Below are positions 44,932 through 55,565 of a stretch of 64,000 bases of DNA, one piece after another. This DNA is from Platerodrilus igneus (Eukaryota > Arthropoda > Insecta > Coleoptera > Lycidae): assembly GCA_036346225.1 (NCBI GenBank), contig JARFIW010000108.1, positions 1,240,001 to 1,304,000 on the forward strand, in the 5' to 3' direction. The position numbers were made by a program, and so were the translations under genes. Numbering within the stretch: position 1 is the first letter of the stretch; each line of letters starts with the position of its first letter. Under the pieces are notes generated by a model. The model did not search any database and was not told where the DNA came from. It saw only the letters and a list, made by a program, of their open reading frames with translations.

Positions 44932-46960
44932 TGCTATGGATTTCAAAACAATCGTTTCTTGCCCCACGGATTGGGTGCCATATAATTGCTGTGGATCTCC
45001 AGAACAATCAGGATCGCCTTCGTTGGGCCGTCATAAAATTTTCTGAAAATAAAAATAGAAAACTTCTTACTATACCTTTGGAACGCCTCCTTATTTCTGC
45101 ACACCCTGGCTAGGTCAGAAATCTGCTTCTTCCTGAATACCTATCATCTAAGTACATTCCTTTCTCACAAACACAGTCAAATGAAATTACTACTCAAATA
45201 ACGCAACAAGACATACAACCTTTTTATTTACACATATTAACAAGTTTCCATAAGCACGAAAATATTTACACATTTGTATATCAGTTTGATAAAAAATGTT
45301 ACCATCTCAATTTTTGAATTTTTTAAAATTTCATGATTTTAATATATTCTAACAATTTTATTTTAAACGAGTAGATGGGCCCGTCGTACAACCCTAACTT
45401 GATTTTTATCCTGGTCTATTTTGAGCTCAGTATAACCCAGTTATTCTAAATGCTTTTAAACCTTGCATTTTTACTTAAAATAAAGCTAAAGACCCGTTTA
45501 CTCCTTACAACAACATATTTATATCATCAATATTAATTGTCCTGTACATATACCTATTTAAACGAGTCTTCATGGTAATAAAATACACCCCCAATAAGTC
45601 AATACACTCAAGCACAAAATATCAGCACAAATGTTCAAGCAAAAGCAAGAAATTAACTTTCTTTACCTGAGTAAGCTTCGTCCATCGTTATGTCTGAAGA
45701 TGTGTACCAAAAACCCTCGTCGTTGTGTCCATATACTTCGTGATTATACCTGGATCCAACTGATTCTCACTCGCTATCCAAATCTCTGCCACCTTTAGTA
45801 TTTCTACCCGGATAATGGTCTCCAGCAAGCTTAACCTTCCATAATCACTACACTTCACGCACACTAGTTTAAAACTTCTCGATTCGCTTACCCATGTACC
45901 ATCCTATCCTTAGATTGTATAGTGTAGTAACAGTACTTTTGATACGCTAGCACCCACTTGTGCAAATCACACTTTTAATACATTTCCGGTACGTTACTAA
46001 CCGCTTTTAAAAACTTTTAATAGGATGTGGTATAATAATTCAACTAATAAGCGACAATGTAAAAGTACGTAATAGTAAATACGTAAAAGATACAAGAGAT
46101 GTAAGATCTAAGAGCAAGGGAGCTTTAATAATTCTCCCCGTGTATTTATACGCTTTTCTATACCCCTCACGGACCCACTTTTTATCGAAAAGCTTATTTC
46201 CCAATACCGATTGCACCAAATTTTGTTCGTAACGAACTACAACGTCTGAAAACTTTCAAGTTCACCCCGATTTTACTATTAAATTCGCTCAACAACATCT
46301 AACGGACGCGAACTTCTCAAAACTGCTACCATTCGACCAATTGTATTGCTTTCCCCCGTTTTAACGTTCAACCTCCTAGCTACCTTTCTTCATTTCACCC
46401 ATATTTATTGTCTCTTTTAGAACCCCTCTCAAGCTACAGAAAATCGATATTGTTGTTGGCCTTCAAATCGACTGCGTATTTTAGCCGTGTGTTGTAACCA
46501 ACGTTTTATTATACGTATTCTCTGTCTGTTTTACAGTATAGATAATTCATTTCACTTAGTTTTCAAAGCACTTCTATAGAATTTTGTCCCAACGTATATA
46601 CCAGTTCTTTGAACTTGACATTTAACTTTCTTTGAAGTAACTGGTCCGTTTAAAATAATAATTCCGAGTTTTAGCACTTCTTAGGATTTGTATAACGAAC
46701 GTTTCGTTTATTTAAATGGAAATATGCGTTTAAATTATTGATTTTCTATACTCAGAAGCTCCGTTTCTTATACGATGCGCTTAACTTAAAATATTACAAC
46801 TAATTATGCGTATCCTTGAGTTTTCATGTACTCTAAAGCTTCTCCCCTTTATGCAATTTTAACCTTCTGATTTAGAAATGCAAATATATCTTAATAACTG
46901 TCCGTTTTCACTATCTAAACTGATTAACTTGGCGCGTAAATAAATTGTTTCTATTTTTTA
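44932..46960 (-). mobile_element. LTR-D, reverse-strand LTR distantly related to LTR-C
   Basis: On the minus strand it ends CCATAGCA at 44932, preceded by two primer-site-like motifs: TGGCACCCAATCCGTGGGG from 44980 and TGACGGCCCAACGAAGGCG from 45033. Further upstream are the LTR-C-like ACTGAGCTC...AGACCAGG..AAAATCA block (about 45400) and a TATA candidate GCGTATAAATACACG (near 46145). Layout matches LTR-C but base identity is low. The far boundary near the TA tract at 46967 is uncertain. Confidence 0.5.
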
Positions 46961-46963
46961 TAT

Positions 46964-46966
<3 letters not shown>

Positions 46967-46999
<33 letters not shown>
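46967..46999. repeat. (TA)n microsatellite
   Basis: TA run of about 33 bases between LTR-D and the diverged LINE-A copy. Confidence 0.9.
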
Positions 47000-47005
<6 letters not shown>

Positions 47006-47240
47006 TAGGGGACAAAGAATACAACTATAGTAAACTATCGTAAAAGACGATTAAAGCCCAGGAAGGGGCAGCAGCCTTACTGGCTAAAAGATATTGGAGG
47101 AGAGTCGGTTGGCCTCGGGTGATCCTCAATAATTTACATGGTTGTTGTGGGTTGGCCGTGACAGATGCGGCTTTTTGCTCAAATCTTTAAAAAACTGCGT
47201 TGTGGAAAGATATGGTAACCTACCATAATATTTTCCAGAT

Positions 47241-47870
47241 ATGCGTGGCCTAAAATACGAACAACGTATGATGGTGAACTCACGAGTAAAATTCTTGTCC
47301 GGAGGTAAAATACTCCCTCAATCGAATCTCTGGGAGGGGGTACTTGGGGATTGTCATTGTAAGAATTTAAAACAACAGTTCCATTTAATGATAGGGACTT
47401 GGAATGTAAGATCATTACTTAGAGTAGATAAATTAACGAATTTATTAGTCAAAATGAGAAAAGGAAAGCTGGACATTTTAGGTGTTAGTGAGGTGAGATT
47501 GTTAGATAGTAATGATTTTTGGAAAAATAATTATAGAATAGTTACAACTTCTTCAACTAATGGACAGGCAGGGGTAGGAATAGTGATAGGTAAAAGACTA
47601 GGACGTAAAGTTAAAGAGTATTTACAATTTGGTGATAGAATAATTGTGGTTAGATTGAGTACGTGTCCCACAGACACTGTTTTAGTACAGGTATACATGC
47701 CAACAGCTCAGTACGAGCATGAGGAAGTAGAAATGGTATACGAGGATGCAAATAGTATAGTGAGAAAAGTAAAGGGAGATGAGAATTTAATAGTTATGGG
47801 CGATTTTAATGCGTCAGTGGGAGAAGGTAGTGAGGGAAAAATGGTAGGAAAATTTGAGTATGGTAGATGA
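47241..47870 (+). pseudogene. LINE-A2 endonuclease
   Basis: The 209-codon frame shows MIGTWNVRSL, ILGVSEVRLL (the W of the usual E-V-R-W is L), VQVYMPTAQY and MGDFNASVGEG. A TGA at 47868-47870 ends it; NDRGVRLAEFARK follows in frame, and MDYILVKQRFRNQVKNC with IDSNHN at 47999-48190 gives the last motif (D-x-N-H where LINE-A has D-T-D-H-N). Confidence 0.8.
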
Positions 47871-48565
47871 AATGATAGGGGAGTAAGATTAGCTGAGTTT
47901 GCCAGGAAAATAGATTAGTAACTGTAAACACCTTATTCGAACAACATGTTAGAAGAAGGTATACCTAGAAAGCATCAGGCGATTGGGCTAGATACAAAAT
48001 GGATTATATTTTAGTTAAACAAAGATTTAGAAACCAAGTTAAAAACTGTCGTAGTTATCCAGGGGCTAACATAGATAGCAATCATAACTTAGTTAAATTG
48101 AAATGTAAACTAAAATTAAAAAAATTGAGAAAGGCTAAAAGAAAAGAATGCGATGTAGGTAAGTTTAATGATAGTAAGGTAAAAGATTAATATAAACAAG
48201 TATTAGATAATAAGATCAAAGAGATAGCTATAGGAGGGAACGTAAAAAATAGATGGAAAGAAATAAGGCCTGTACATGAAACCGGCAACACAGACTATAG
48301 GTAAGATAAAGTAGAAACCTAAACTTTTCAGAAAATTGGATAGTGAAAATTAGCAAAAATATAAGTGAGTTAGAAATAAGATAGTACATGAGTGTAGAAA
48401 AGCTAGAAATAAATGAATTGAGGGGAATTGTGAGGGAATACAAGATGATTTGAGAGTAGGTAAGACAGACTGGGCTTACAGGACAGATAAAAGGTTTTTT
48501 GGGGAAGATAGGAAAAATATAATGGTATTAAAGATGAGAATAATGAGCTTCTAATAAATAAAGTT

Positions 48566-48844
48566 GTGGTAACAGGTAGATGGAAAAGATATTTAGAAGA
48601 TTTATATAAGGGAGACGATATGGATGAGTTAGAGAACGACCAAGAAGAGGATGTAGAAATAGGGTTCTCAATATTAAGAGAGGAACTTTATAGAGCTGTT
48701 AGAAATCTTAAACTAACTAAAGCGCTGGGGATAGACGATATACCTGCAGAATTAATAAAATATGCAAGTCAGAAAACTTTAGATAGATCATATGAACTAG
48801 TAAAAGTAGAATATGACACAGGTGAGGTTCCAATAGATTTCTAA
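48566..48844 (+). pseudogene. LINE-A2 RT, N-terminal piece
   Basis: VVTGRWKRYLEDLYKGDD, LKLTKALGIDDIPAELIK and GEVPIDF align with 20424-20705. The conserved A-P/S-G-x-D motif reads A-L-G-I-D. Confidence 0.75.
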
Positions 48845-49034
48845 AAAAATATTATTATGCCAATCCCAAAAAAGTCAGGAGCTGATAGGTGTGAGAATAT
48901 TTATAAACTATTAGGTGCCATCAGAGTTGTGGTTATAGAAGCTAAGGTTCAAAAGAATTGTTTTTTTTAACATAAGACGTAATTAAATAGTAAAATATTT
49001 TCCAATTTTTTGTTCTCAAATTCTGCTATATATT

Positions 49035-49644
49035 TATACGAAAGCGTAGAAGGGCCACAAAAAAATCGCTCTACTTATTTTAGTTAAATTTCGACTTCGA
49101 TGTCGAAATTTAGTTAAATTTCGACTTCGATTTCGAACTTTATTAAATTTAGACTTCGATGTCGAAATTTAGTTAAATTTTGACTTTGATGTCGAAATTT
49201 AGTTAAATTTCGACTTCGATCTCGAAATTTAGTAAATTTCGACTTCGATGTTGAAATTTAGTTAAATTTCGGCTTTGATCTCGAAATACCAACAAGAATA
49301 AACTTTTGACTGTAAGTTAAAAATCCAGCAAAATTTCGAGATAGAAGTCGAAATTTAAGTTAATTTCGATATCGAAGTCGAAATTTAATAAATTTTGACA
49401 TCGAAGTTGAAATTAAGTTAAATTTCGGGATCGAAGTCGAAATTTAAGTAAATTTTGAGATCTAAGTTGAAATTTAACTAAATTTCGAGATCGAAGTCGA
49501 AATCTAACTAAATTTCGAGATCGAAGTCGAAATTTAAGTAAATTTCGACATCAATGTCGAAATTTAAGTAAATTTCGAGATCTAAGTCGAAATTTAACTA
49601 AAATAAGTGAGTGATTTTTTGTGGCCCTTCTACGCCTTCGTATA
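49035..49644. mobile_element. Foldback element with long repeat-built inverted arms
   Basis: About 610 bases form a hairpin: the outer arms TACGAAAGCGTAGAAGGGCC (left) and GGCCCTTCTACGCCTTCGTA (right) are inverted copies followed by an A/T run. Inside, each arm consists of about seven 30-bp units, TTAGTTAAATTTCGACTTCG in the left arm and its complement in the right, with a 48-base unique centre (49288-49335). Each unit is itself nearly palindromic (TTTCGACTTCGATGTCGAAA). No ORF is present. It fits a Foldback-type or MITE-like DNA element moved in trans. Target duplication is not clear. Confidence 0.8.
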
Positions 49645-50725
49645 TTTACTTAAGAAAACTGAGCTTTTAGTAAAGAGTCAGTTTTCTTCTGGTCGAAGTA
49701 ATGTAAAATATAATTTCTAAGGGTTTAATTTTCGAACATTCCGTTTGGCTAGGCGCCCTCATCATCCTACTTGTCCCTGCCCTTTGTAGGTACCTTACAA
49801 GGACCTGGGTTCACCGTCATGCTGATGTACCTGTTTGAGTTCCTCCGGTTCTTCTTCGTTTTTGAAGAACTTGCTTCATTATACAGGTCATTTTGTATAC
49901 TAACTCTTCATGTACCTTTGAGTTACTTTTCCATTGAAATATCGTCACAATTGACTTAAACGAATAGAAAGTTTTATATAATTACATTTTCCAAGCTTTG
50001 CGTAATAATGTAAGACACATTCAGTCACTGACGCATTTCAGACTTTATGGCCTCAACCATTACCACCACAGTACATTACACAAAACTACATAAATTTCTC
50101 TTCACAGCTCTTTAAGTTTTACGATCTGACCAATATTAAGTAACAGTAATTTACACAAAATATACTTTATAAACTGCACAACGGCTTTATCGCTCTAGTT
50201 TTGGTCTAATTACAAACGTAGTCGATAGCAATCAGAGATCTTCAAGATATAAGTACCGGAAGGAAGCAGATGCCTATGCACCTGCGAACTCCAACGATGA
50301 GCCTTTAATTGATGGCTACTTCTTTATTAGTACCACGAATTATTATTTGACGTTGACGGCTCATACATTTTTTTATGTTTTTAAAACGCAATTTAGGTTT
50401 AATTAGAAACAATTTTTTTATTCTCCAAAACGTCTGGAGATACTGAAGCGAAACGACGTTATTATATTAAAAGAAAAGCACTTACATTTTGCAAAATTTA
50501 GTGCAGAGTTTGAAGGTTTAATACCCTAAATTTTATGATCTGCTTGCAGCTTTAAGCGTGATTTTCAACGAAGCTGCAGAGGTTTTTGGATGTTACATAT
50601 TTTTTTGGAATTCTTCAAAAAATTTTGAAAATTGACCTACTCCAAGCAAAGTTGCTAAAAAAATCCCGAACTGTTAAGCCCTGTGAAAAAAACGAACTGA
50701 TGCTGTTAAAGCGCTTAGATTTAAT
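49645..50725. other. No recognised feature
   Basis: AT-rich sequence; the 62-codon frame at 49771-49959 is hydrophobic and lacks motifs. Nothing else supported. Confidence 0.4.
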
Positions 50726-51164
50726 ACCGGGTGTAACAAAATAAGTATAAAACATTTAAGGGGGTGATTCCTCATCGTAAAAGAGATAGGGTCTTTCATA
50801 TAAAGAAACTTCATTGGAGCATCCCTTTTTAAGATACAGCCTCTTAAAGGGGGTACATAAAATTTGTTTTTCTTTTTTTTACAAACACTAAAAAAGTTAC
50901 AAAATTGAAATTAAGGTGACATTTTTTACTATCAAAAATACACTTACTCAGTAATTTATTTGGTTTACCCCATGGTTGTAAGGGGTGAAAAACGCAACCC
51001 CTAAAATTTATTTTCAATGTAACTTTTTGTCTTATCATTTGTTTGCAATTTAAAAATTTATTTCCAATAGCTTATTTCATTCTAAACAAAAATTGCCTCT
51101 TGAATTTTTTGCCCAAAATTAACCAGTTCGCAGAAAAAAATTATTTTACAAACAATTTTATAAC
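50726..51164. repeat. Possible dispersed repeat of unknown class
   Basis: The stretch GGTGTAACAAAATAAG, AAGATACAGCCTC, TTAAAGGGGGTACATAAAAT and AAGGGGTGAAAAACGCAACC has the look of short insect interspersed repeats, but no second copy lies in the window. Confidence 0.25.
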
Positions 51165-51368
51165 TATAGAACCGTTCGAATGGATCTGCACCATAAAGAA
51201 GTTCTAGATTACTAACATGGGTGGAATGGCTATCGCGCTCCAGTGATATAAAGACCCAAACTACAGGCCCAACCAAGATAGTAGGGACTTTAGTTAGAAA
51301 CCACACTAAGACAGGTCCCGAAAGACGGCAGCAGCTTTTTCGGTACTTAGAGTGGTAGAGACCATAGG
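51165..51368 (+). mobile_element. LINE-A copy 3, 5' leader
   Basis: It matches 13300-13500 (GGATCTGCACC, TTCTAGATTACTA, AACTACAGG.CCAACCAA, CGGTACTTA). It is interrupted by a SINE whose target duplication GGTAGAGACCATAGG occupies 51354-51368. Confidence 0.8.
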
Positions 51369-51655
51369 AGCGTCGCCGTGGATCAATGTAGTAAGCGTAA
51401 GACTACGGATCCCAAAGTCCTGGGTTCAAATCCCGACACGGCCGACTGCTTGAAAAATGACAGGTGAGCATTATTCACAAAAATTACGCCCTCGTTCGGA
51501 TGAGAGGTTAAATGGAGGTCCCGTGTGTGAGTGTTGTCACGCACGTTAAAGATCCCTACCTTGCCTGGAACGGCAAGGGTTCGGCAAAATTCTAAATTTC
51601 CAGGCAACAAAAAACTCGCCTCCTGGCCAATGTAGTACCTTCTGGTGGAGCAATT
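51369..51655 (+). mobile_element. tRNA-derived SINE, interrupted
   Basis: The head folds as a tRNA-like cloverleaf: GCCGTG pairs with CACGGC, and GGTTCAAATCC is a B box, with an A-box-like TGGATCAATG upstream, the internal promoter of RNA polymerase III. A body of about 200 bases follows with GGTCCCGTGTGTGAG and CACGTTAAAGATCCC. The tail is cut by LTR-B at 51656 and resumes at 53728-53746 (ATGGGAAATATAAATACAC), followed by the right target duplication 53747-53761, identical over 15 bases to 51354-51368. Whether the body belongs to a named conserved SINE domain was not settled. Confidence 0.85.
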
Positions 51656-53727
51656 TGTAACGTGCATTTTTAATCGTTTAACATTTTACGCTTTTTCTCA
51701 ATTAGTAAATACCTTTCTGCAATTACTATTTCTATATTTTATATTTATTAACCCGTTGGCGAAGGCGTCGTATTATATTGAGTGGATCGCTGTTTGTATA
51801 AAGTAAATACTTCCGCATAGTTTTCAGATTTGTATGCAATTTAACTCGTGTGTATTAATTTAAAAATAGATTAATTGAAGATTGATTTTCATTCATAAAT
51901 AAATTGCGAGGAACGAGTTTTAATTGAATTATTCGTAAATTACTTTTCAACTTATCGAATATGATAAACAGCTCGTAATTAATTAGTAGATATGATGGCT
52001 GCATTCATATAAATTTTGTTCCTTATGTGGATATACAAGTCTAGATAATTTACGATAAGCGGTTGTAATAACAACGATTGAATAGAAAGAGATTAGAGTG
52101 AAAGTTGTAGTCTGTGTTTTGTTCCGATATGCTACGTTAAAAATACTGTTTCCTTGTTGCTTTACTAATTGTGTTTTTAGGTGTTTTTCTTGTGAAAAAA
52201 AAGTTGTTTATTAACTGTAGAGTAGTGTAGTTCTGATGGCTTTTATTGGTGAACGTGTTGGACGTGCTTGTTTACGGAGCATTGGACGGACTTGCTTAGT
52301 GATTACGCGTGCTTTACTAATCGTGTTTTTAGTTGAGTTTCTTTTGGGAAAAAGCTGTGTATTTACTTATTCGGCATGTTCTTCACAATTAAGGAAATAG
52401 TTTTAAATTGTTTCAACGTAATTAAATGTAGGTGAAGGACGCTAGTAACCGGTAAAATGAACTTTTGACTTGACCCAACCTAATTTTTGTATAATTGAAC
52501 TGTAAATTTGTAAAATCCGAGCGATAGAATGCAAACAACATGTAACTAAATCAGTGGCATATTCCGTGATCTATTCTTTACATCATTTTTTTTTCTTTAC
52601 GTCACTTTCGCGTGATCTATTCTATAAATAATTTTTTTTGTGTGTCATGAATGTGTTTGTTCTTTTGCTTTTAAGAGAGAAGTGCCTTAAATAAAAATTG
52701 TACATTTGTTAGTTACTTTTAGTGCACTACTTGGTTATGTGGTTGCGTTTGTCGTGTTTTTAAATGTTTTAGCGTATTCAAACAATGCCTTTACCAACTG
52801 AGATTAGCTTCAGAAATTGACGAAATTCTTTCAGCTGAAGCAGATCCGCAATACGAAAAATTCTTGACGGATGTTTGGATCGGAATTATACTAACTTTAA
52901 TTGTTCTTAGTTGCGTGTGTTGCATGTGTTCCTGTCTGTTGTACCACAAATTCTACCCCCGCGAATAGACTGTGAATCTTTGCCAACCTAACACCAGTGA
53001 AATACGTAGGTGTGATTAGTGTAAAGTGTAAGAAATTCCATCAACACCCTCACAGTCAAGGTGAAGTGCTTCGTTAGTGCAGGACATCGTTAAATCCCAC
53101 ACTTCAGTTGCAAGGAAGCGTTGCTGAAGGACTTTTGTAAGTTGAACTATTTCCTACTGGTTATTACTTTAAATATCTATTCGTTGCTTTACCATATCTT
53201 TGTCGTTCTGATACCTTTTACCATAGACTTGCATGCTATTTTAAAACATAGAAAAAAAAAAAGAAAGAAAGAAAAATCAATACTACTGGATTACTCATAT
53301 CAAATGTGTCTTATCTATTTATCTTTTGTTAAAAATTTTATCTGACTTATGTTTAATTGGTGTGTGAGGAAACGTTTCTGCTACTCCCCAATATTACCTC
53401 ACTTTGTACTAAAAATTTTTGTATTGCTTTTACCGTTGTTATATTATATAGATTATCTAAACAGTTTTTTTTTCATTCTACCAAGTACGGAATAACTTAG
53501 ACTATGCATTGCTGCTATGGTTTTTCTTTATTTCAGGTTTGCAGGTACTGTTACTAACTCCTTACCGCCGCATACATCATAGGTCAGTCTGCTTTCTACA
53601 CCCCCCTCGCCCCCACTCTCCGATTGAGCCCGGTAATTTCTTTGATTTCCTTTGTGTTACGCACGGCTACGAGCCAACGTAGCATAAATTTGGCGCCCAA
53701 CTTTGGCAGCCGCTAATTAACGTAACA
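51656..53727 (+). mobile_element. Solo LTR-B, plus orientation
   Basis: It begins TGTAACGTGCATTTTTAAT and ends CGTAACA, matching the minus strand of 14874-20317 LTRs at both ends and in blocks (CACCAGTGAAATACGTAGGTG, CAACACCCTCACAGTCAAGG, TGTGTGAGGAAACGTTTCTG). A central part, about 52470-52975, has no match in the other LTR-B copies. It sits in the SINE tail; a 4-bp target duplication is not clear (AATT left, ATGG right). Confidence 0.8.
52723..52968 (+). CDS. Small membrane-protein-like ORF in the LTR-B-specific insert
   Basis: This open frame of 81 codons has no ATG near its start; it follows a TAG at 52720-52722. It encodes a short acidic segment ([20 protein letters not shown]), then one strong hydrophobic span, [14 protein letters not shown], a cysteine cluster [11 protein letters not shown], and a short basic tail ending in TAG 52966-52968. 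That architecture, an acidic outer part, one membrane span, juxtamembrane cysteines suited to palmitoylation and a short tail, is typical of the C-terminus of a single-pass membrane protein. It could be a captured exon (acceptor-like TTTTAG precedes it near 52775), an envelope remnant or chance. I do not recognise the family. Confidence 0.35.
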   Translation, partial: CTTWLCGCVCRVFKCFSVFKQCLYQLRLASEIDEILSAEADPQYEKFLTDVWIGIILTLIVLSCVCCMCSCLLYHKFYPRE

Positions 53728-53746
53728 ATGGGAAATATAAATACAC

Positions 53747-54265
53747 GGTAGAGACCATAGGGGCCGGTATGTTATTCTAAGACACACTACTGCGATGTGG
53801 AACGCAATGGAAAACTACCACATTATCTCCCAAGTACACACCGTACTTAAATTGTAAGCAACATGATGGCATTCTCTGGGTTAAAAGATTCCGGAGTTAG
53901 AATAGTCCCCCATTCGGATCGCCGAGAGTGGACTGCTTCGGAGGATGTGGTCGAAAAGTTTAAAAAAAGAGCAAAGAACATTTTGCGAGTCGGAGCGTGG
54001 AATGTCAAAAGCATGAAGCAAGTAAATAAACTAGAGAACTTGAAAATTGAAATGGATTGGTTAGCACTAGACATAGTACGGATCAGCGAAGTTCGCTGGC
54101 CAGAGACGGGTCATTTTTAGAGCGGAAATCTTAGGGTAATTCATACAGGATCAGCCGAAGAAATCCGGGTGTGGGGATCGTTATGGGAAAAAAGATAAGA
54201 CACTGTGTAGAAAACTACTTACAAAAGAACGAAGAGCACCCATGGTTAGATTAGAATCTAAACCG
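53747..54265 (+). pseudogene. LINE-A copy 3, endonuclease start
   Basis: It resumes after the SINE with the repeated GGTAGAGACCATAGG. Codons 53863-54120 give AWNVKSMKQVNKLENLKIEM and ISEVRWPETGHF, then a TAG where copy 1 has tryptophan. It continues out of frame to AGAATCTAAACCG and is cut by a solo LTR (TSD ACCG). Confidence 0.8.
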
Positions 54266-54960
54266 TGTTATACCTTACGGTTCTATACTCTAAGGTATAC
54301 TTTTAATGTCCTGGCCCGTAAGGTATAAGAGCCACTACGACAGTTGGTAACAATAAACATTTGACTAATAATGCGCAATAAGGTCATTATTACGCCACAA
54401 ATTATTATCACATACAAAGAAAAAAGATAAAGGTACTCACGTAAATTGTAGAGCTCTTCACAACATTGCAGCTATTTTCGCGTTAGTTGGGCGCTGTTGG
54501 CGTTGTGGGCGTGGGTCGTCCTTTGCCCCCTCGTCGAAGTCAAATTCAAATTTGTCTTCTCTCTTCTTGTTGTAGAGATACAAAAGGAATACAGGTAGGA
54601 GGAACGATATCAGGTGAATCCAAATTAATTTTGTCTTCTTCTTCCTTGTAGCGGAACGGTAAAGGAATACAGATAGAGGTACGATAATCAGGTAGAAATG
54701 AAAGGAAACCTACATTACCTGAAAAAAGAAGACAAAGGCACACAGATAACCACTCGGGTCGACGTTTAGTTGACTAGTCCTGACGACCCGGAAATCATCA
54801 CTTTCTTACCACTTTGCGTCTGCGCAATCTCGAGCGCTAACGCAACTATCTAAAGTGACGGAAATGCACGCACAAGTCTTTCAAACCATTGGCGCGAATT
54901 CACTTACAAATTCAAAACTAAAATTAGAAATGTTTACATGCCGATTTTCGGAATGTAACA
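54266..54960. mobile_element. Solo LTR of an unassigned family
   Basis: The 695-bp insertion runs from TGTTATACC to ATGTAACA, with terminal TGTTA/TAACA inversion and a 4-bp target duplication ACCG (54262-54265, 54961-54964) relative to copy 1 (TCTAAACCGGTAAACAC). No ORF. It is not similar to LTR-A, B or C. Orientation is unknown. Confidence 0.85.
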
Positions 54961-55106
54961 ACCGGTAAATACAGTGATAGTAGTACATTGTGGCGTATCT
55001 ACCCCCTAATTTGCACCAGCATCCTCATTTGCACCCACATTTGGACCAAATAGTTTTCTTCGACTAACCATTTTTCATCTTTCGAGATAAATATATCTTA
55101 AATTTT

Positions 55107-55509
55107 TCATCTTTTGAGATAAATGAGCATCCACTTTTCCACACACGAGATAAACCTAGTTTTAAGATTTTTGTTACCGCTAACATTCTGGACCAAATAG
55201 TTTTCTTCGTCTAACCATTTTTCATCTTTCGAGATAAACCTATCTTGTTTGGTATCAATTAATATTAGAATTTTCTCAGCTACCCGAATCTCTAGGAATT
55301 TTTTAGATAGCATCATCTGTAAGGGAGCTACCCCAATTTTAAGATTTCTTACCTTTGCGATTTCTGAGCGTTCTTATAAATTTTTTTAGTCATGCGATAC
55401 ATTAAATTAGTCTAGAATTTTACACAGAATCCGAATCTGTAAACAGATTTGAAATAGGACAACGCCCTGCAAAGTTATACTTTAAGCTCTCAAACCTCTA
55501 AATTTTTGC
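55107..55509 (-). pseudogene. Polinton terminal ORF, left-arm copy
   Basis: The inverted copy of the frame at 59213-59509, open over 55107-55316 (MMLSKKFLEI, TKQDRFISKDEKWLDEENYL), with a one-base loss near 55350 that breaks the N-terminal part. Function unknown. Confidence 0.5.
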
Positions 55510-55565
55510 TCGTATATATTTAACTCCATTTTTAAAACCTTTTTCGCTACCCAAGACATATGCTT

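Larger units (their letters stand above)
47020..48960 (+). mobile_element. LINE-A subfamily 2, 5' part
   Basis: This diverged copy has the same order as LINE-A: leader with AAAATACTCCC (compare AAAATAGTCCCC in LINE-A), endonuclease, linker and start of RT. It stops shortly after ADRCENIYKLLGA, upstream of the RT palm, where it is truncated. Confidence 0.75.

Noticed and set aside
45660..46400. Possible gene on the minus strand in LTR-D
   Set aside because: No frame longer than chance; order of blocks matches the LTR-C layout instead.
49771..49959. 62-codon hydrophobic ORF as a possible small gene
   Set aside because: No homology signal, no start context and AT-rich surroundings; length is within chance expectation.
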